Assembly (NCBI RefSeq): GCF_001968835.1
Contig: NZ_MRDE01000076.1
Location: forward strand, 62,001 to 126,000
Reading direction: 5' to 3'
DNA length: 64,000 nucleotides
From: Tersicoccus phoenicis
Lineage (GTDB): Bacteria > Actinomycetota > Actinomycetes > Actinomycetales > Micrococcaceae
Positions 16,881 through 30,512 of the stretch are shown one piece after another. The notes beneath the pieces were generated by a model that was given only the letters and a program-made list of their open reading frames with translations, searched no databases and was not told the DNA's origin. Within the stretch, counting starts at the first letter, position 1. Each line of letters starts with the position of its first letter. The position numbers and the translations under genes were made by a program.

Positions 16881-17191
16881 GCTCGGTCGACGTCGTCGGC
16901 GAGCTGGCTCCAGGACAGTCCCGCGGCGACCGGCAGGGCGCGCACGACGACGTCGACGTTCGGGTCTTCCGACCAGTGGCTGCTGACCAACGCGCGGAGC
17001 CTCCGCTTGACGAGATTGCGAGTGACGGCGTTGCCGACCGCCCGGGACACGATCAGTCCGGCGCGCCCCGGGTGGGTGGCACCGGTCTGCCGGAGATGGA
17101 GCACGATGCCACCGCGGGCGGCCTTGCGCCCACCCCGGATCACCGCGGTGAACTCGGCCGAGGTCCGCAGACGCCGTCCCGCCGGAAACAT
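16850..17191 (-). CDS. rnpA: Ribonuclease P protein component
   Basis: 113-residue protein subunit of RNase P, which trims tRNA 5' leaders with the RNA subunit. The RNR signature is visible as AVTRNLVKRRLRALV, and the N-terminus MFPAGRRLRTSAEF is the usual start. It lies 46 bp downstream of rpmH and overlaps yidD, as in most bacteria. Confidence 0.95.
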   Translation of the reverse strand: MFPAGRRLRTSAEFTAVIRGGRKAARGGIVLHLRQTGATHPGRAGLIVSRAVGNAVTRNLVKRRLRALVSSHWSEDPNVDVVVRALPVAAGLSWSQLADDVDRAWRRAAREHR

Positions 17192-17237
17192 CAGTACACC
17201 GCCAGCAGCCGGAGATCAGCGTGAGGCGCCGCCCGGA

Positions 17238-17375
17238 TCAGGCGGAGAGCTCGGTACGGCCCTTGGCGCGGCGAGCGTTCAGGATCGCGCGCCCCGCCCG
17301 GGTCCGCATGCGGGCACGAAAACCGTGCTTCCGGGCCCGACGACGGTTGTTCGGCTGGAAAGTCCGCTTGGTCAC
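17238..17375 (-). CDS. rpmH: 50S ribosomal protein L34
   Basis: 45 residues starting at GTG 17375 with GGAG about 10 nt upstream. [20 protein letters not shown] is the diagnostic L34 start and the protein is highly basic. First gene of the leftward rpmH-rnpA-yidD-yidC-jag-rsmG block. Confidence 0.97.
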   Translation of the reverse strand: MTKRTFQPNNRRRARKHGFRARMRTRAGRAILNARRAKGRTELSA

Positions 17376-17907
17376 GGTGTTCACTCCAAAAGCTTCATCG
17401 GCACCGGATCGAACGGGGGGAAAGCAGATCCGGCGCGTGCGTGCGGCGACCCGACGTCCGTACCCTCGTCGGGTCGACGAGCACGACCGGTCAGCTTCCC
17501 TCACGGGGCGACACGGACCGGCTCGGGCGATCGAGGACAGCACGAACAGTGGTCACACAGGACCATCCAACGCTAGTGGACCGTCTGCCCCTCGTCAAAC
17601 CGGCTCGCCCGTGCGTTCGGCGGACAAACCCGACCGCTCACGTTCGTCCGTGGTCTTCCACAGGTACCGCCGACCCGCCGATCCGTCTGCTGGAGCCGGA
17701 TCACCGCCATCGTCACTCCGGTGCGCGGGTGATTGTCCACACGCCGTGGAGAAGCCTGTGGATGACGGAGCACCTTGCGGAGTGATGGACAATGGACGAC
17801 GGGTCGCAGCTCGCGTTGACACCATCGCGACGCCACCGCGGCACCGGTGTGCGAGCGCCCAGCTCGGCAGGCACCACCACCCGTACATCTTGAGGAGGAT
17901 CGGCCGC
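17376..17907. promoter_or_regulatory. rpmH-dnaA divergent regulatory region with DnaA boxes
   Basis: 532 bp without a credible gene. It holds a perfect DnaA box TTGTCCACA at 17733-17741, with related 7-of-9 matches at 17654, 17745 and 17757 (both strands). These are placed to let DnaA repress its own promoter and perhaps help origin function. The dnaA ribosome site TGAGGAGG is at 17891-17898. I could not fix a -35/-10 pair. Confidence 0.7.
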
Positions 17908-19341
17908 ATGAGCCAGGAGGAATCGGATCACCTCGGTGAATCCTGGCGACGCGTGGTCGCAGCCATCGAGGGCGATCCCCGCGTCAGCGGACGGCAACGC
18001 GGCTATCTTCCGCTCGTCCGCCCTCAGGGGCTGTTCGGCAACACGCTGATCATCTCGGTGCCGAACGAGACCACCCGGGACGTCTTCCAGAACACGCTGC
18101 ACCTGCCACTGGCAGATGCGCTGCGTGCCGAGCTCGGCCTCCAGATGCAGGCCGCGGTCGTGATCGACACCGAGATGCCGCCCCCGGAACCGCCGGCACC
18201 CGACCCGGAGCCGGAGCGGTCGCCCGAACCGAACCCGGCGCCGTCGACCTCGACCCGGGCACCGTCGCGTCCCGCGGCGCCGGGCCACGTCGACGCCTCG
18301 GACATGGGTCGACTGAACCCGAAATACATCTTCGACGCCTTCGTGATCGGTCAATCCAATCGGTTCGCTCACGCGGCGGCGGTCGCGGTGGCCGAGGCTC
18401 CCGCGAAGGCCTACAACCCGCTGTTCATCTACGGGGACTCCGGCCTGGGCAAGACCCATCTGCTGCACGCCATCGGTCACTACGCGCGGCGGCTCTACCA
18501 GGGCATCCGCGTGCGTTACGTGAATTCGGAGGAGTTCACGAACGACTTCATCAACTCGATCCGTGACGACGAGGGCACGAGCTTCAAACAGCTCTACCGC
18601 AGCGTCGACGTCCTGCTGATCGACGACATCCAGTTCCTGGCCGGCAAGGACCGCACCCAGGAGGAGTTCTTCCACACGTTCAACGCCCTGCACAACCACG
18701 ACAAGCAGGTGGTGATCACCTCCGACCTGCCACCCAAGCAGCTGACCGGCTTCGAGGAACGGATGCGGTCCCGGTTCGAGTGGGGTCTGATCACCGACGT
18801 CACCATGCCGGAACTGGAGACCCGGATCGCGATCCTGAGCAAGAAGGCGATCGTCGAGGGTCTGCAGGTGCCGGACGAGGTACTCGAGTACATCGCCTCC
18901 AGGATCACCACCAACATCCGCGAGCTGGAGGGTGCGCTGATCCGGGTCACCGCGTTCGCGTCGCTGAACAAACAGCCCGTCGACCTGCCGCTCGCAGAGA
19001 TCGTGCTGAAGGACCTGATCACGGCCGACGGCGCCAAGGAGATCACGGCGGCGACGATCCTCGGCCAGACCGCCGGGTATTTCCACCTGAGCCAGGAGGA
19101 ACTGTGCAGCAAGTCGCGCACCCGCACCCTGGTCACCGCCCGGCAGATCGCCATGTACCTGTGCCGGGAACTGACGGACATGTCGCTGCCGAAGATCGGG
19201 CAGGAACTGGGCGGCCGCGACCACACCACCGTCATCCACGCTGACCGCAAGATCCGCCAGTTGATGGCCGAACGCCGCCACATCTACAACCAGGTCACGG
19301 AACTGACCAACCTGATCAAGCAGACCCAACGCGACGCCTGA
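17908..19341 (+). CDS. dnaA: Chromosomal replication initiator DnaA
   Basis: 477-residue AAA+ initiator. Domain I is at about 1-90 and domain II is a Pro/Glu/Ser-rich linker at about 90-130. Domain III has LNPKYIFDAFVIGQSNRFAHAA, Walker A GDSGLGKT at residues 176-183 and Walker B VLLIDDIQFL. Domain IV has the DnaA signature (SLPKIGQELGGRDHTTVIHA), which reads TTGTCCACA boxes. The ATG at 17908 follows TGAGGAGGATCGGCCGC. The reading frame is open further upstream, but only this start gives the canonical N-terminus. Confidence 0.98.
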   Translation: MSQEESDHLGESWRRVVAAIEGDPRVSGRQRGYLPLVRPQGLFGNTLIISVPNETTRDVFQNTLHLPLADALRAELGLQMQAAVVIDTEMPPPEPPAPDPEPERSPEPNPAPSTSTRAPSRPAAPGHVDASDMGRLNPKYIFDAFVIGQSNRFAHAAAVAVAEAPAKAYNPLFIYGDSGLGKTHLLHAIGHYARRLYQGIRVRYVNSEEFTNDFINSIRDDEGTSFKQLYRSVDVLLIDDIQFLAGKDRTQEEFFHTFNALHNHDKQVVITSDLPPKQLTGFEERMRSRFEWGLITDVTMPELETRIAILSKKAIVEGLQVPDEVLEYIASRITTNIRELEGALIRVTAFASLNKQPVDLPLAEIVLKDLITADGAKEITAATILGQTAGYFHLSQEELCSKSRTRTLVTARQIAMYLCRELTDMSLPKIGQELGGRDHTTVIHADRKIRQLMAERRHIYNQVTELTNLIKQTQRDA

Positions 19342-19772
19342 GCCCGCTCTCCCCGTTGTCCACCCCTGTGGACAACGTTGTGCAGAACGGTGTCCTCGCC
19401 GTGGACAACCGGTCGAACAACGTCGGCCCTCGCTGTGGACGCACCCGAGGGCCCCGGCGCCCGTCCACCGGTGGGTCGTCCGACCCGTTCGTTCGAGCAC
19501 AGCTTGCCAACAGGCCGCCGCGCGGCGCGACCGGCCGTGATCGTGGTTCTCCACAGGATCCACAACGGTTACTGACTCTACGAGACCTCTTCCTTCATCT
19601 GGTTCTTCCAAGAACATCTTCCCGACCGGCCCGGTCCGTCTTCGCTCGACCCTTCGCTAAGCTGTCCCCGGATCACCGACCCGGTTGCTCGCTGCCGTCC
19701 GTCGGAGCCGACCTGCTGGTCCGGGGCGCGTGGCCCCGCCAATGACGACGCTGAAAGGCGGATGCATTCTCC
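19342..19772. other. Origin of replication oriC (dnaA-dnaN intergenic)
   Basis: 431 bp between dnaA and dnaN. DnaA boxes: TTGTCCACC 19356, perfect TGTGGACAA 19367, TTGTGCAGA 19378, CGTGGACAA 19400, TGTGGACGC 19434 and TTCTCCACA 19547, in both orientations and tightest at the left. A relatively A/T-richer stretch at about 19566-19625 (ACTGACTCTACGAGACC onward) could be the unwinding element. Location and box cluster match oriC of other actinobacteria. Confidence 0.85.
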
Positions 19773-20897
19773 GTGAAGTTCTCCGTTGACCGGGATGTCC
19801 TCGCCGAGGCCGTGACCTGGACCGCCCGTTCGTTGTCCCCCCGTCCCCCGGTCCCGGTGCTCTCCGGACTCCTGCTCAAGGCCGGTTCGGGAACGGTGAG
19901 CCTCTCGAGCTTCGACTACGAGATCTCCGCGAACCTGCAGTTCGCGGCCGACGTCGCCGAGGAGGGGACCGTGCTGGTCTCCGGCCGGTTGCTGGCCGAC
20001 ATCTGCCGGAGCCTGCCGTCCGCGCCCGTGGAGATCGCGACCGACGGCGCGAAGATCACCCTCAGCTGCCGGAACTCCCGGTTCAACCTGGCGACGATGC
20101 CGGAGAACGACTACCCGGAACTGCCGGCGCTGCCCCCGATCGGCGGCGTCGTCGACGGCGGGGCGTTCGCCCAGGCCGTCTCCCAGGTGATCATCGCCGC
20201 CAGCCGCGACGACACCCTGCCGATCCTCACCGGCGTGCGGATCGAGTTCGAGGGCGAGACGATGACGCTGCTGTCCACCGACCGGTACCGGTTGGCGATG
20301 CGCGAACTGACGTGGCGCCCCAGCAGCGCCGGGCTCTCGACCAGCGTGCTGGTCAAGGCGCGCACCCTGAACGAGGTCGCCAGGACCCTCGGGTCAGGTG
20401 GTGACCTCTCCATCGCGCTGTCCGACGCGAACGAGCTGATCGGATTCGAGAGCGGCGGCCGGCGCACCACGTCCCTGCTCGTCGACGGCGACTACCCCAA
20501 GATCCGGTCGCTGTTCCCGGACGCCACGCCCATTCACGCCTCCGTGCGCACCGCCGACCTGGTCGAGGCCGTCCGCCGGGTCTCCCTGGTCGCCGAGCGG
20601 AACACCCCGATCCGGATGGCGTTCACCGAGGGCACCCTCGCGCTGGACGCCGGAACCGGTGAGGACGCCCAGGCGTCCGAGGCCATCGAGGCGACCCTGA
20701 CCGGAGAGCCCATCACGGTTGCGTTCAACCCGCACTACCTCAGCGAGGGTCTGGGTGCGTTCACCACCGACCACGTCCGCTTCTCGTTCACCACCCCACC
20801 CAAGCCTGCCGTGGTCTCGGCGCAGCAGGACGCCGACGGGGAGGAACTGACGGACTACCGGTACCTGCTGATGCCGGTGCGGCTGCCGAACCAGTGA
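19773..20897 (+). CDS. dnaN: DNA polymerase III beta subunit (sliding clamp)
   Basis: 374 residues, GTG start at 19773. Forms the homodimeric ring tethering the polymerase to DNA. The N-terminus KFSVDRDVLAEAVTWTARSL, the LPILTGVRIEFEG and LLSTDRYRLAMRE motifs of the middle domain, and the C-terminal YLLMPVRLP that closes the ring are all present. The length is normal for the family. Confidence 0.97.
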   Translation: MKFSVDRDVLAEAVTWTARSLSPRPPVPVLSGLLLKAGSGTVSLSSFDYEISANLQFAADVAEEGTVLVSGRLLADICRSLPSAPVEIATDGAKITLSCRNSRFNLATMPENDYPELPALPPIGGVVDGGAFAQAVSQVIIAASRDDTLPILTGVRIEFEGETMTLLSTDRYRLAMRELTWRPSSAGLSTSVLVKARTLNEVARTLGSGGDLSIALSDANELIGFESGGRRTTSLLVDGDYPKIRSLFPDATPIHASVRTADLVEAVRRVSLVAERNTPIRMAFTEGTLALDAGTGEDAQASEAIEATLTGEPITVAFNPHYLSEGLGAFTTDHVRFSFTTPPKPAVVSAQQDADGEELTDYRYLLMPVRLPNQ

Positions 20898-21017
20898 GCC
20901 CGTGCCGGTGACGGGCACATCGGCTTCGGTTCTGTCGACGCGCTGATCCGACGGCGGCAGACTGGAGCACACGCATCCACAAGACAGGCCGGGCAACCGA
21001 CCGGAGGGACGGACACG

Positions 21018-21983
21018 ATGCACATCGGCATGATCGGCCTGGGCAAGATGGGGTTCAACATGCGGGAGCGGCTGCGCCGTGCCGGCGTGGACGTCACCGG
21101 ATACGACCGCAATCCGGACGTCAGTGACGTCCCGGACACCGATGCGCTGGTGGCGGCGCTGCCGTCCCCGAGGATCATCTGGTTGATGCTGCCGGCGGGT
21201 GCCATCACCGCGGCCGTGGTGGAGGAGCTGAGTGGTGGACTCGACGCCGGTGACATCCTGATCGACGGCGGGAACTCCCGGTTCACCCAGGACCAGGCCC
21301 ACGCGGACCGCGCCGCCGAACGCGGCATCGGGTTCGTCGACGTCGGTGTTTCCGGCGGCGTCTGGGGCCTGGAGAACGGGTACGGCCTGATGGTCGGCGG
21401 CAGTGACGAGGACGTGGCCACGCTGATGCCGGTCTTCGACGCGCTCCGGCCGGAGGGAGAGCGGGACGAGAGTTTCGTGCACGTCGGCGCGGTCGGGTCC
21501 GGTCACTACGCCAAGATGGTGCACAACGGCATCGAGTACGGCGTCATGCAGTCCCTGGCCGAAGGGTATGAACTGCTGGCCAAGAAGGACATCGTCGAGG
21601 ACGTGGCCGGCACCATGCACGCGTGGCAGAAGGGCACCGTGATCCGGTCCTGGCTGCTCGATTTGATGGTGCGGGCACTGCGGGACGATCCGGGCCTGGA
21701 GAAGATCTCCGGATACGTCGAGGACTCCGGCGAGGGCCGCTGGACGGTCGAGGAAGCGATCGCCAACGAGGTGGCCGCCCCGGCCATCACCGCCGCCGTC
21801 TTCGCCCGTTTCGTCTCCCGGCAGAACGACTCGCCGGCGATGAAGGCCGTCGCCGCCCTGCGCAATCAGTTCGGCGGGCACGCCGTCCGCCCGGCGGGCG
21901 AACGGGTCACCGGGAGCGGCACCCCGAGCCCGGGCAGCGAGAACACCGGGACCGAGCCGACGACGGCGGCCGGTCCGAGCTGA
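21018..21983 (+). CDS. gnd: 6-phosphogluconate dehydrogenase (decarboxylating), short form
   Basis: 321-residue oxidoreductase of the pentose phosphate pathway, converting 6-phosphogluconate to ribulose 5-phosphate. The Rossmann motif GMIGLGKMGFNM is at the N-terminus. The substrate-binding region GFVDVGVSGGVWGLENGYGL and the catalytic-lysine region GHYAKMVHNGIEYG are intact. The ~300-residue length marks the short, usually NAD-dependent type. A 25-residue Ser/Thr/Gly-rich tail is extra. GGAGGGAC precedes the ATG. Its place between dnaN and recF is common in actinobacteria. Confidence 0.94.
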   Translation: MHIGMIGLGKMGFNMRERLRRAGVDVTGYDRNPDVSDVPDTDALVAALPSPRIIWLMLPAGAITAAVVEELSGGLDAGDILIDGGNSRFTQDQAHADRAAERGIGFVDVGVSGGVWGLENGYGLMVGGSDEDVATLMPVFDALRPEGERDESFVHVGAVGSGHYAKMVHNGIEYGVMQSLAEGYELLAKKDIVEDVAGTMHAWQKGTVIRSWLLDLMVRALRDDPGLEKISGYVEDSGEGRWTVEEAIANEVAAPAITAAVFARFVSRQNDSPAMKAVAALRNQFGGHAVRPAGERVTGSGTPSPGSENTGTEPTTAAGPS

Positions 21984-21987
21984 CGAC

Positions 21988-23175
21988 GTGCACCTCGCGG
22001 CTCTCTCCCTCACCGACTTCCGCACCTACACCCAGCTGAACCTGACCCTCGAGCCGGGGGTGACGGTGTTCGTCGGCGCCAACGGGCTGGGCAAGACCAA
22101 CATCGTCGAGGCCGTCGGATACCTGGCGACCCTCGGCTCGCACCGGGTCAGCCAGGACGCGCCACTGATCCGGTTCGGCACTCAGCAGGCGCTGGTGCGG
22201 GCCCGGCTGGTGCGCCACACCCAGCAGCTGAGCCTCGAACTGGAGATCAACGCCCGCGGCGGCAATCGGGTGCGGATCAACCGGGGCAACCCGGTGCGGG
22301 CCCGGGAGGCGCTCGGACTGTGCCGGACGGTCCTGTTCGCGCCCGAGGACCTCGACCTGGTCAAGGGGGATCCCGGCAGCCGGCGCCGCTTCCTGGACGA
22401 GCTGATCGCCACCCTCGCCCCCGCACAGGCCACGCTGCGCGGTGAGTACGACCGGGTGCTCAAGCAGCGCAACGCCCTGCTGAAGTCTGCCCGGGCCGCC
22501 GGCCGATTCACCGAGAACCACCGGGCGACCCTGCAGGTGTGGGACGAGCACCTCGCCGCGACCGGCGCACAGCTGCTGCGGGTCCGCGTGTCGCTGCTGG
22601 AGCGGCTCGCGCCGCACCTGGCCGCGGCCTACCGGCGACTGACCGACGGCAGCAAGGAGCTGACGGCCCGGTATCGCAGCACGGTGGTGGGCCACGGACC
22701 GGACGACGACGACGGGCTGCCGGTCGGGCCCGCGGAACCGGCTTCGGATCTGGCGGACCTGGACACCGAGACGATCCGCCGCACCTTCCTGGCGGCACTG
22801 GAAGCCGGGCAGAAGCGCGACCGGGAACGTGCGCTCACCCTGACCGGACCGCACCGGGACGACGTCGAACTGGTGCTCGGCGAGGCCCCGGCCCGGGGCT
22901 ATGCCTCGCACGGGGAGTCCTGGTCCATCGCCCTGGCGCTGCGCCTGGCCGCCTACGAACTGCTGCGCGAGGACGCCCAGGCCGAGGGTGGGGAGCCGAT
23001 CCTCATTCTCGACGACGTCTTCGCCGAACTCGACGCCGACCGCCGGAACCGGTTGGCGGCCATCGCCGCCGACGCCGAGCAGGTGCTGATCACCGCGGCG
23101 GTCGTCGAGGACATCCCGGCCAGCCTGACCGACCGGCAGATGCGGGTCGGGCCCGGGGTCGTGGAGGCGGCGTGA
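21988..23175 (+). CDS. recF: DNA replication/repair protein RecF
   Basis: 395-residue SMC-like ATPase that helps load RecA at gaps. Walker A GANGLGKTNIVEAV is near residue 30 and Walker B LILDDVFAELDADR is near residue 340. The signature region is SHGESWSIALALRLA. GTG start 21988, 4 nt after the gnd stop. The stop overlaps the next gene by 4 nt. Confidence 0.95.
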   Translation: MHLAALSLTDFRTYTQLNLTLEPGVTVFVGANGLGKTNIVEAVGYLATLGSHRVSQDAPLIRFGTQQALVRARLVRHTQQLSLELEINARGGNRVRINRGNPVRAREALGLCRTVLFAPEDLDLVKGDPGSRRRFLDELIATLAPAQATLRGEYDRVLKQRNALLKSARAAGRFTENHRATLQVWDEHLAATGAQLLRVRVSLLERLAPHLAAAYRRLTDGSKELTARYRSTVVGHGPDDDDGLPVGPAEPASDLADLDTETIRRTFLAALEAGQKRDRERALTLTGPHRDDVELVLGEAPARGYASHGESWSIALALRLAAYELLREDAQAEGGEPILILDDVFAELDADRRNRLAAIAADAEQVLITAAVVEDIPASLTDRQMRVGPGVVEAA

Positions 23176-23726
23176 GCGGTGGGCCGGAGGAGCCGGCGAC
23201 CGGGGAGCCGATGAGCGAGGAGCCGGAGATCGACGCGGCGACCGCGGCCTTGCTGCGGGTGCGGGCGGCCGCCGAGGCGCGCGGAGAACGCCGCGTCCGC
23301 TCGGCCGCCGCCCTGCGTCGGGTGTCCGCCCGGGACGCCGCGGCCCGCACCGGCGCACCACGTCGGCACGGCCGGGACCCCCTGAACCTGGGTTCGGTGG
23401 TCACGCGCATGGTGCAGGACCGCGGGTGGAGCACCCCCGTGTCGGTCGGGTCCGTGATCAGCCGGTGGCCGCAGATCGTCGGCCCCGAGATCGCCGCGCA
23501 CTGCACCCCGGACGCCTTCCGGGAGACCACCCTGCACGTGGTCTGCGATTCGACGGCCTGGGCCACCCAGCTGCGGCTGCTCGTGCCGAGCCTGCTGGCC
23601 CGGTTCGACGCGGAGATCGGGCCCGGCATCCTGACCGCGATCAAGGTCTCCGGGCCGACGGCGCCGAGTTGGCGGAAGGGTCCCCGGCACGTCGGTGGCC
23701 GCGGCCCGCGGGACACGTACGGCTGA
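23172..23726 (+). CDS. DUF721 protein, DciA-like helicase loader
   Basis: 184 residues from a GTG overlapping the recF stop by 4 nt; an in-frame ATG at 23211 with GGGGAG upstream is an alternative. A hydrophilic Arg/Ala-rich N-terminus leads to the DUF721 domain (GSVISRWPQIVGPEIAAHCT, then ETTLHVVCDSTAWATQLRLL). DUF721/DciA proteins load the replicative helicase in bacteria without DnaC. The recF-DUF721-gyrB order is conserved in actinobacteria. Confidence 0.9.
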   Translation: MSGGPEEPATGEPMSEEPEIDAATAALLRVRAAAEARGERRVRSAAALRRVSARDAAARTGAPRRHGRDPLNLGSVVTRMVQDRGWSTPVSVGSVISRWPQIVGPEIAAHCTPDAFRETTLHVVCDSTAWATQLRLLVPSLLARFDAEIGPGILTAIKVSGPTAPSWRKGPRHVGGRGPRDTYG

Positions 23727-26132
<2,406 letters not shown>

Positions 26133-26230
26133 CCGGCAGCGGCCGGAGCCGCACCGTACCGCCACCGCCCCGCCACCGTCGGACTGTACGTGACCAGGTC
26201 CGGTCGTGAGATGAGAGAAGGACACCGAGC

Positions 26231-28959
<2,729 letters not shown>

Positions 28960-28963
<4 letters not shown>

Positions 28964-29643
28964 GTTCCAACCAGCCCAGCGGTGACGGCCGCGGCGGATC
29001 CGGCCAGCGCTCCGACGCGCTGGAACGGATGAAGACGCGCGGCGCCGGCGTCCGGGAAGCCGCGACGGGTCGAGCGCCGAGCCGACCCGACCGTGCCCCG
29101 TCCGGTCGGGCTTCGTCCAGCCGCACGGCGACCGGAACCGGAGGGTCCGGTGCCGTTGCCGCCGACCGTCCAGCCACCTCCGATCGCTCCACTGCTGGCC
29201 GTCCGGCCGGGCAGACCGCCTCGGGTGGACGGGACGCGGCCAGGCCGAACCCGAAGCTGGTCCGGCCGCCGCAGAAGGGCAAGGTGCGTCGGGCGCGGCT
29301 GCTGGTCAGCAAGGTCGATCCCTGGTCCGTGCTGAAGATGGCGTTCCTGCTCTCGGTGGCGCTCGGCATCGTCACCGTCGTGGCCTCGATCGTGTTGTGG
29401 ACGGTGCTGGACCTGACCGGCATCTTCGCCCGCCTGAACCAGATGCTGGGTGAAGTGGGCGGCGGCGGCAGCACCTTCGACCTGCGCACCTACGCGTCGC
29501 TCGGTCAGGTGGCCTCGTTCGCGACCGTCGTCGCCGTGGCGAACATCTTCCTGTTGACCGCGCTCTCCGTGCTTGCGGCCGTGCTGTACAACATCACCTC
29601 CACCCTCGTCGGTGGCATCGGCGTCACGCTCACCGACGACTGA
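28960..29643 (+). CDS. DUF3566 membrane protein
   Basis: 227 residues, translationally coupled to gyrA by a GTGA overlap. The first ~100 residues are Arg/Ser/Gly/Thr-rich and look disordered. From about 105 the DUF3566 domain begins ([20 protein letters not shown]), with two transmembrane helices at about 125-150 and 185-210. The orthologue in mycobacteria (Rv0007 position) is also directly after gyrA. Function unknown to me; a role in division or envelope is only suspected from context. Confidence 0.88.
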
Positions 29644-29749
29644 GGAGGGGAGCGGGTGGGCTTCGATCGAGGCGCCGCTCGGGCCTTCCGGGATTTGGGG
29701 GGCGGTGCCGCGGTACGGTATCGTCGTGTCTCGGCCCGAGTGGCTCTGG

Positions 29750-29823
29750 GGGCGTATAGCTCAGGCGGTTAGAGCGCTTCGCTGATAACGAAGAGGTCCC
29801 AGGTTCAAGTCCTGGTACGCCCA
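29750..29823 (+). tRNA. tRNA-Ile (GAT)
   Basis: 74-nt cloverleaf: acceptor GGGCGTA pairs with TACGCCC, discriminator A at 29823, T-loop GGTTCAAGTCC and anticodon GAT at 29784-29786. CCA is not encoded. Confidence 0.96.
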
Positions 29824-29852
29824 CTCCCGTCCTCGTCACGTGAGGAAGATGC

Positions 29853-29972
29853 ATGAAGAAGCTGCTGGCCGTCGCGGCGGCTGCCGCCGCCGGTGTCGTG
29901 GCGTGGCGCCGCTGGCAGGACGCCGAGGCCGAGAAGAAGAAGTGGCACCAGGCCACGGACACCATCGACTGA
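29853..29972 (+). CDS. DLW-39-like 39-residue membrane peptide
   Basis: A 39-codon gene, MKKLLAVAAAAAAGVVAWRR at its start and ending with a short charged tail (ATDTID). It has one N-terminal hydrophobic helix (residues 4-17) and a Lys/Glu-rich tail. GTGAGGAAG ends 3 nt upstream of the ATG. Tiny proteins of this size and layout (the DLW-39 family) are found after the gyrA-linked tRNA-Ile in many actinobacteria. Function unknown. Stop at 29970-29972, 11 nt before the tRNA-Ala remnant. Confidence 0.75.
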   Translation: MKKLLAVAAAAAAGVVAWRRWQDAEAEKKKWHQATDTID

Positions 29973-29983
29973 CCCACCCACTC

Positions 29984-30031
29984 GGGGGCATGGCGCAGTG
30001 GGTAGCGCACCTGCTGTGCAAGCAGGGGGTC
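29984..30031 (+). pseudogene. Truncated tRNA-Ala (5' portion)
   Basis: The sequence reads as a tRNA through the variable loop: acceptor GGGGGCA, D-stem GCGC/GCGC (29993-29996 and 30005-30008), anticodon stem CCTGC/GCAGG, loop TGTGCAA with TGC at 30017-30019, then GGGTC. The T-arm and acceptor 3' strand are missing; the intact tRNA-Ala begins 6 nt later. Position 33 is G rather than the invariant T, which also argues that it is dead. Confidence 0.75.
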
Positions 30032-30036
30032 TGCAC

Positions 30037-30109
30037 GGGGACTTAGCTCAGTTGGTAGAGCACCGCTTTTGCAAGGCGGGGGTCAGGGGTTCGAATCCCC
30101 TAGTCTCCA
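30037..30109 (+). tRNA. tRNA-Ala (TGC)
   Basis: 73-nt cloverleaf: acceptor GGGGACT with AGTCTCC, D-stem GCTC/GAGC, anticodon TGC at 30070-30072, T-arm AGGGG-TTCGAAT-CCCCT, discriminator A. No encoded CCA. Its antisense strand is read by the recombinase remnant that ends at 30048. Confidence 0.97.
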
Positions 30110-30383
30110 CCGCACGCACAAGGCTCGATCCCTTGCCAACGGAAACGTTGGTCAAGGTTCGGGCCTTGTGTGCGTCTGCGGCCCGGGTCAGCGCGTTGGC
30201 GTTGACCTGTGGATCGAGGAGCATCTCGAAGGGTCGGTTGTGCTCGACGCGCAGCTCGTTGTCCTCGTCGATGTAGACCTTGGTGAAGAACGCCTGGTTG
30301 CCCAGCCGCCGGTTGGTGTCGTCGCACCGGGTGTAGCTGTCGGCGCAGTTGGCGAGCAGACCGAGCGCGTCGTCGACACACGG
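30048..30383 (-). pseudogene. Serine-recombinase C-terminal remnant overlapping tRNA-Ala
   Basis: On the minus strand the frame from an in-frame stop (30384-30386) to TGA at 30048-30050 encodes about 111 residues. They include DALGLLANCADSYTRC, then LGNQAFFTKVYIDEDNELRV, FEMLLDPQVNANAL and a tail VETRGFEPLTPALQKRC that is simply the antisense of tRNA-Ala. The NQAFFxKVYIDED pattern resembles the C-terminal part of actinobacterial large serine recombinases. There is no start, catalytic domain or long upstream frame. Just upstream another frame reads QLADADRV, suggesting a frameshift near 30375. A broken integrase left from insertion at the tRNA is the best reading; not confirmed by search. Confidence 0.6.
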
Positions 30384-30512
30384 TCAGCGTCGGCCAGTTG
30401 ACGCAGTGGCGCCGAGCAAGTCGTCTGGGCCGCTCGCACCCGGAGAGCCCGCAACACCCCGCCGCCAGGTAGCGATCACAGAACGCCACGATCTACGCGT
30501 TCGGCTACGAGG
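30384..30512. other. Debris between recombinase remnant and cadD-like gene
   Basis: 129 bp that probably continue the decayed recombinase in other frames (for example LRQLADADRV on the minus strand). No start codon with a ribosome site and no complete product is seen. Confidence 0.4.

Noticed and set aside
17221-17907. N-terminal extension of DnaA
   Set aside because: The frame is open but contains the DnaA-box control region and rpmH antisense; ATG 17908 has a strong ribosome site and the standard N-terminus.
30100-30489. A 129-codon minus-strand open frame next to tRNA-Ala
   Set aside because: Out of frame with the recombinase-like segment; Arg-rich shadow composition.
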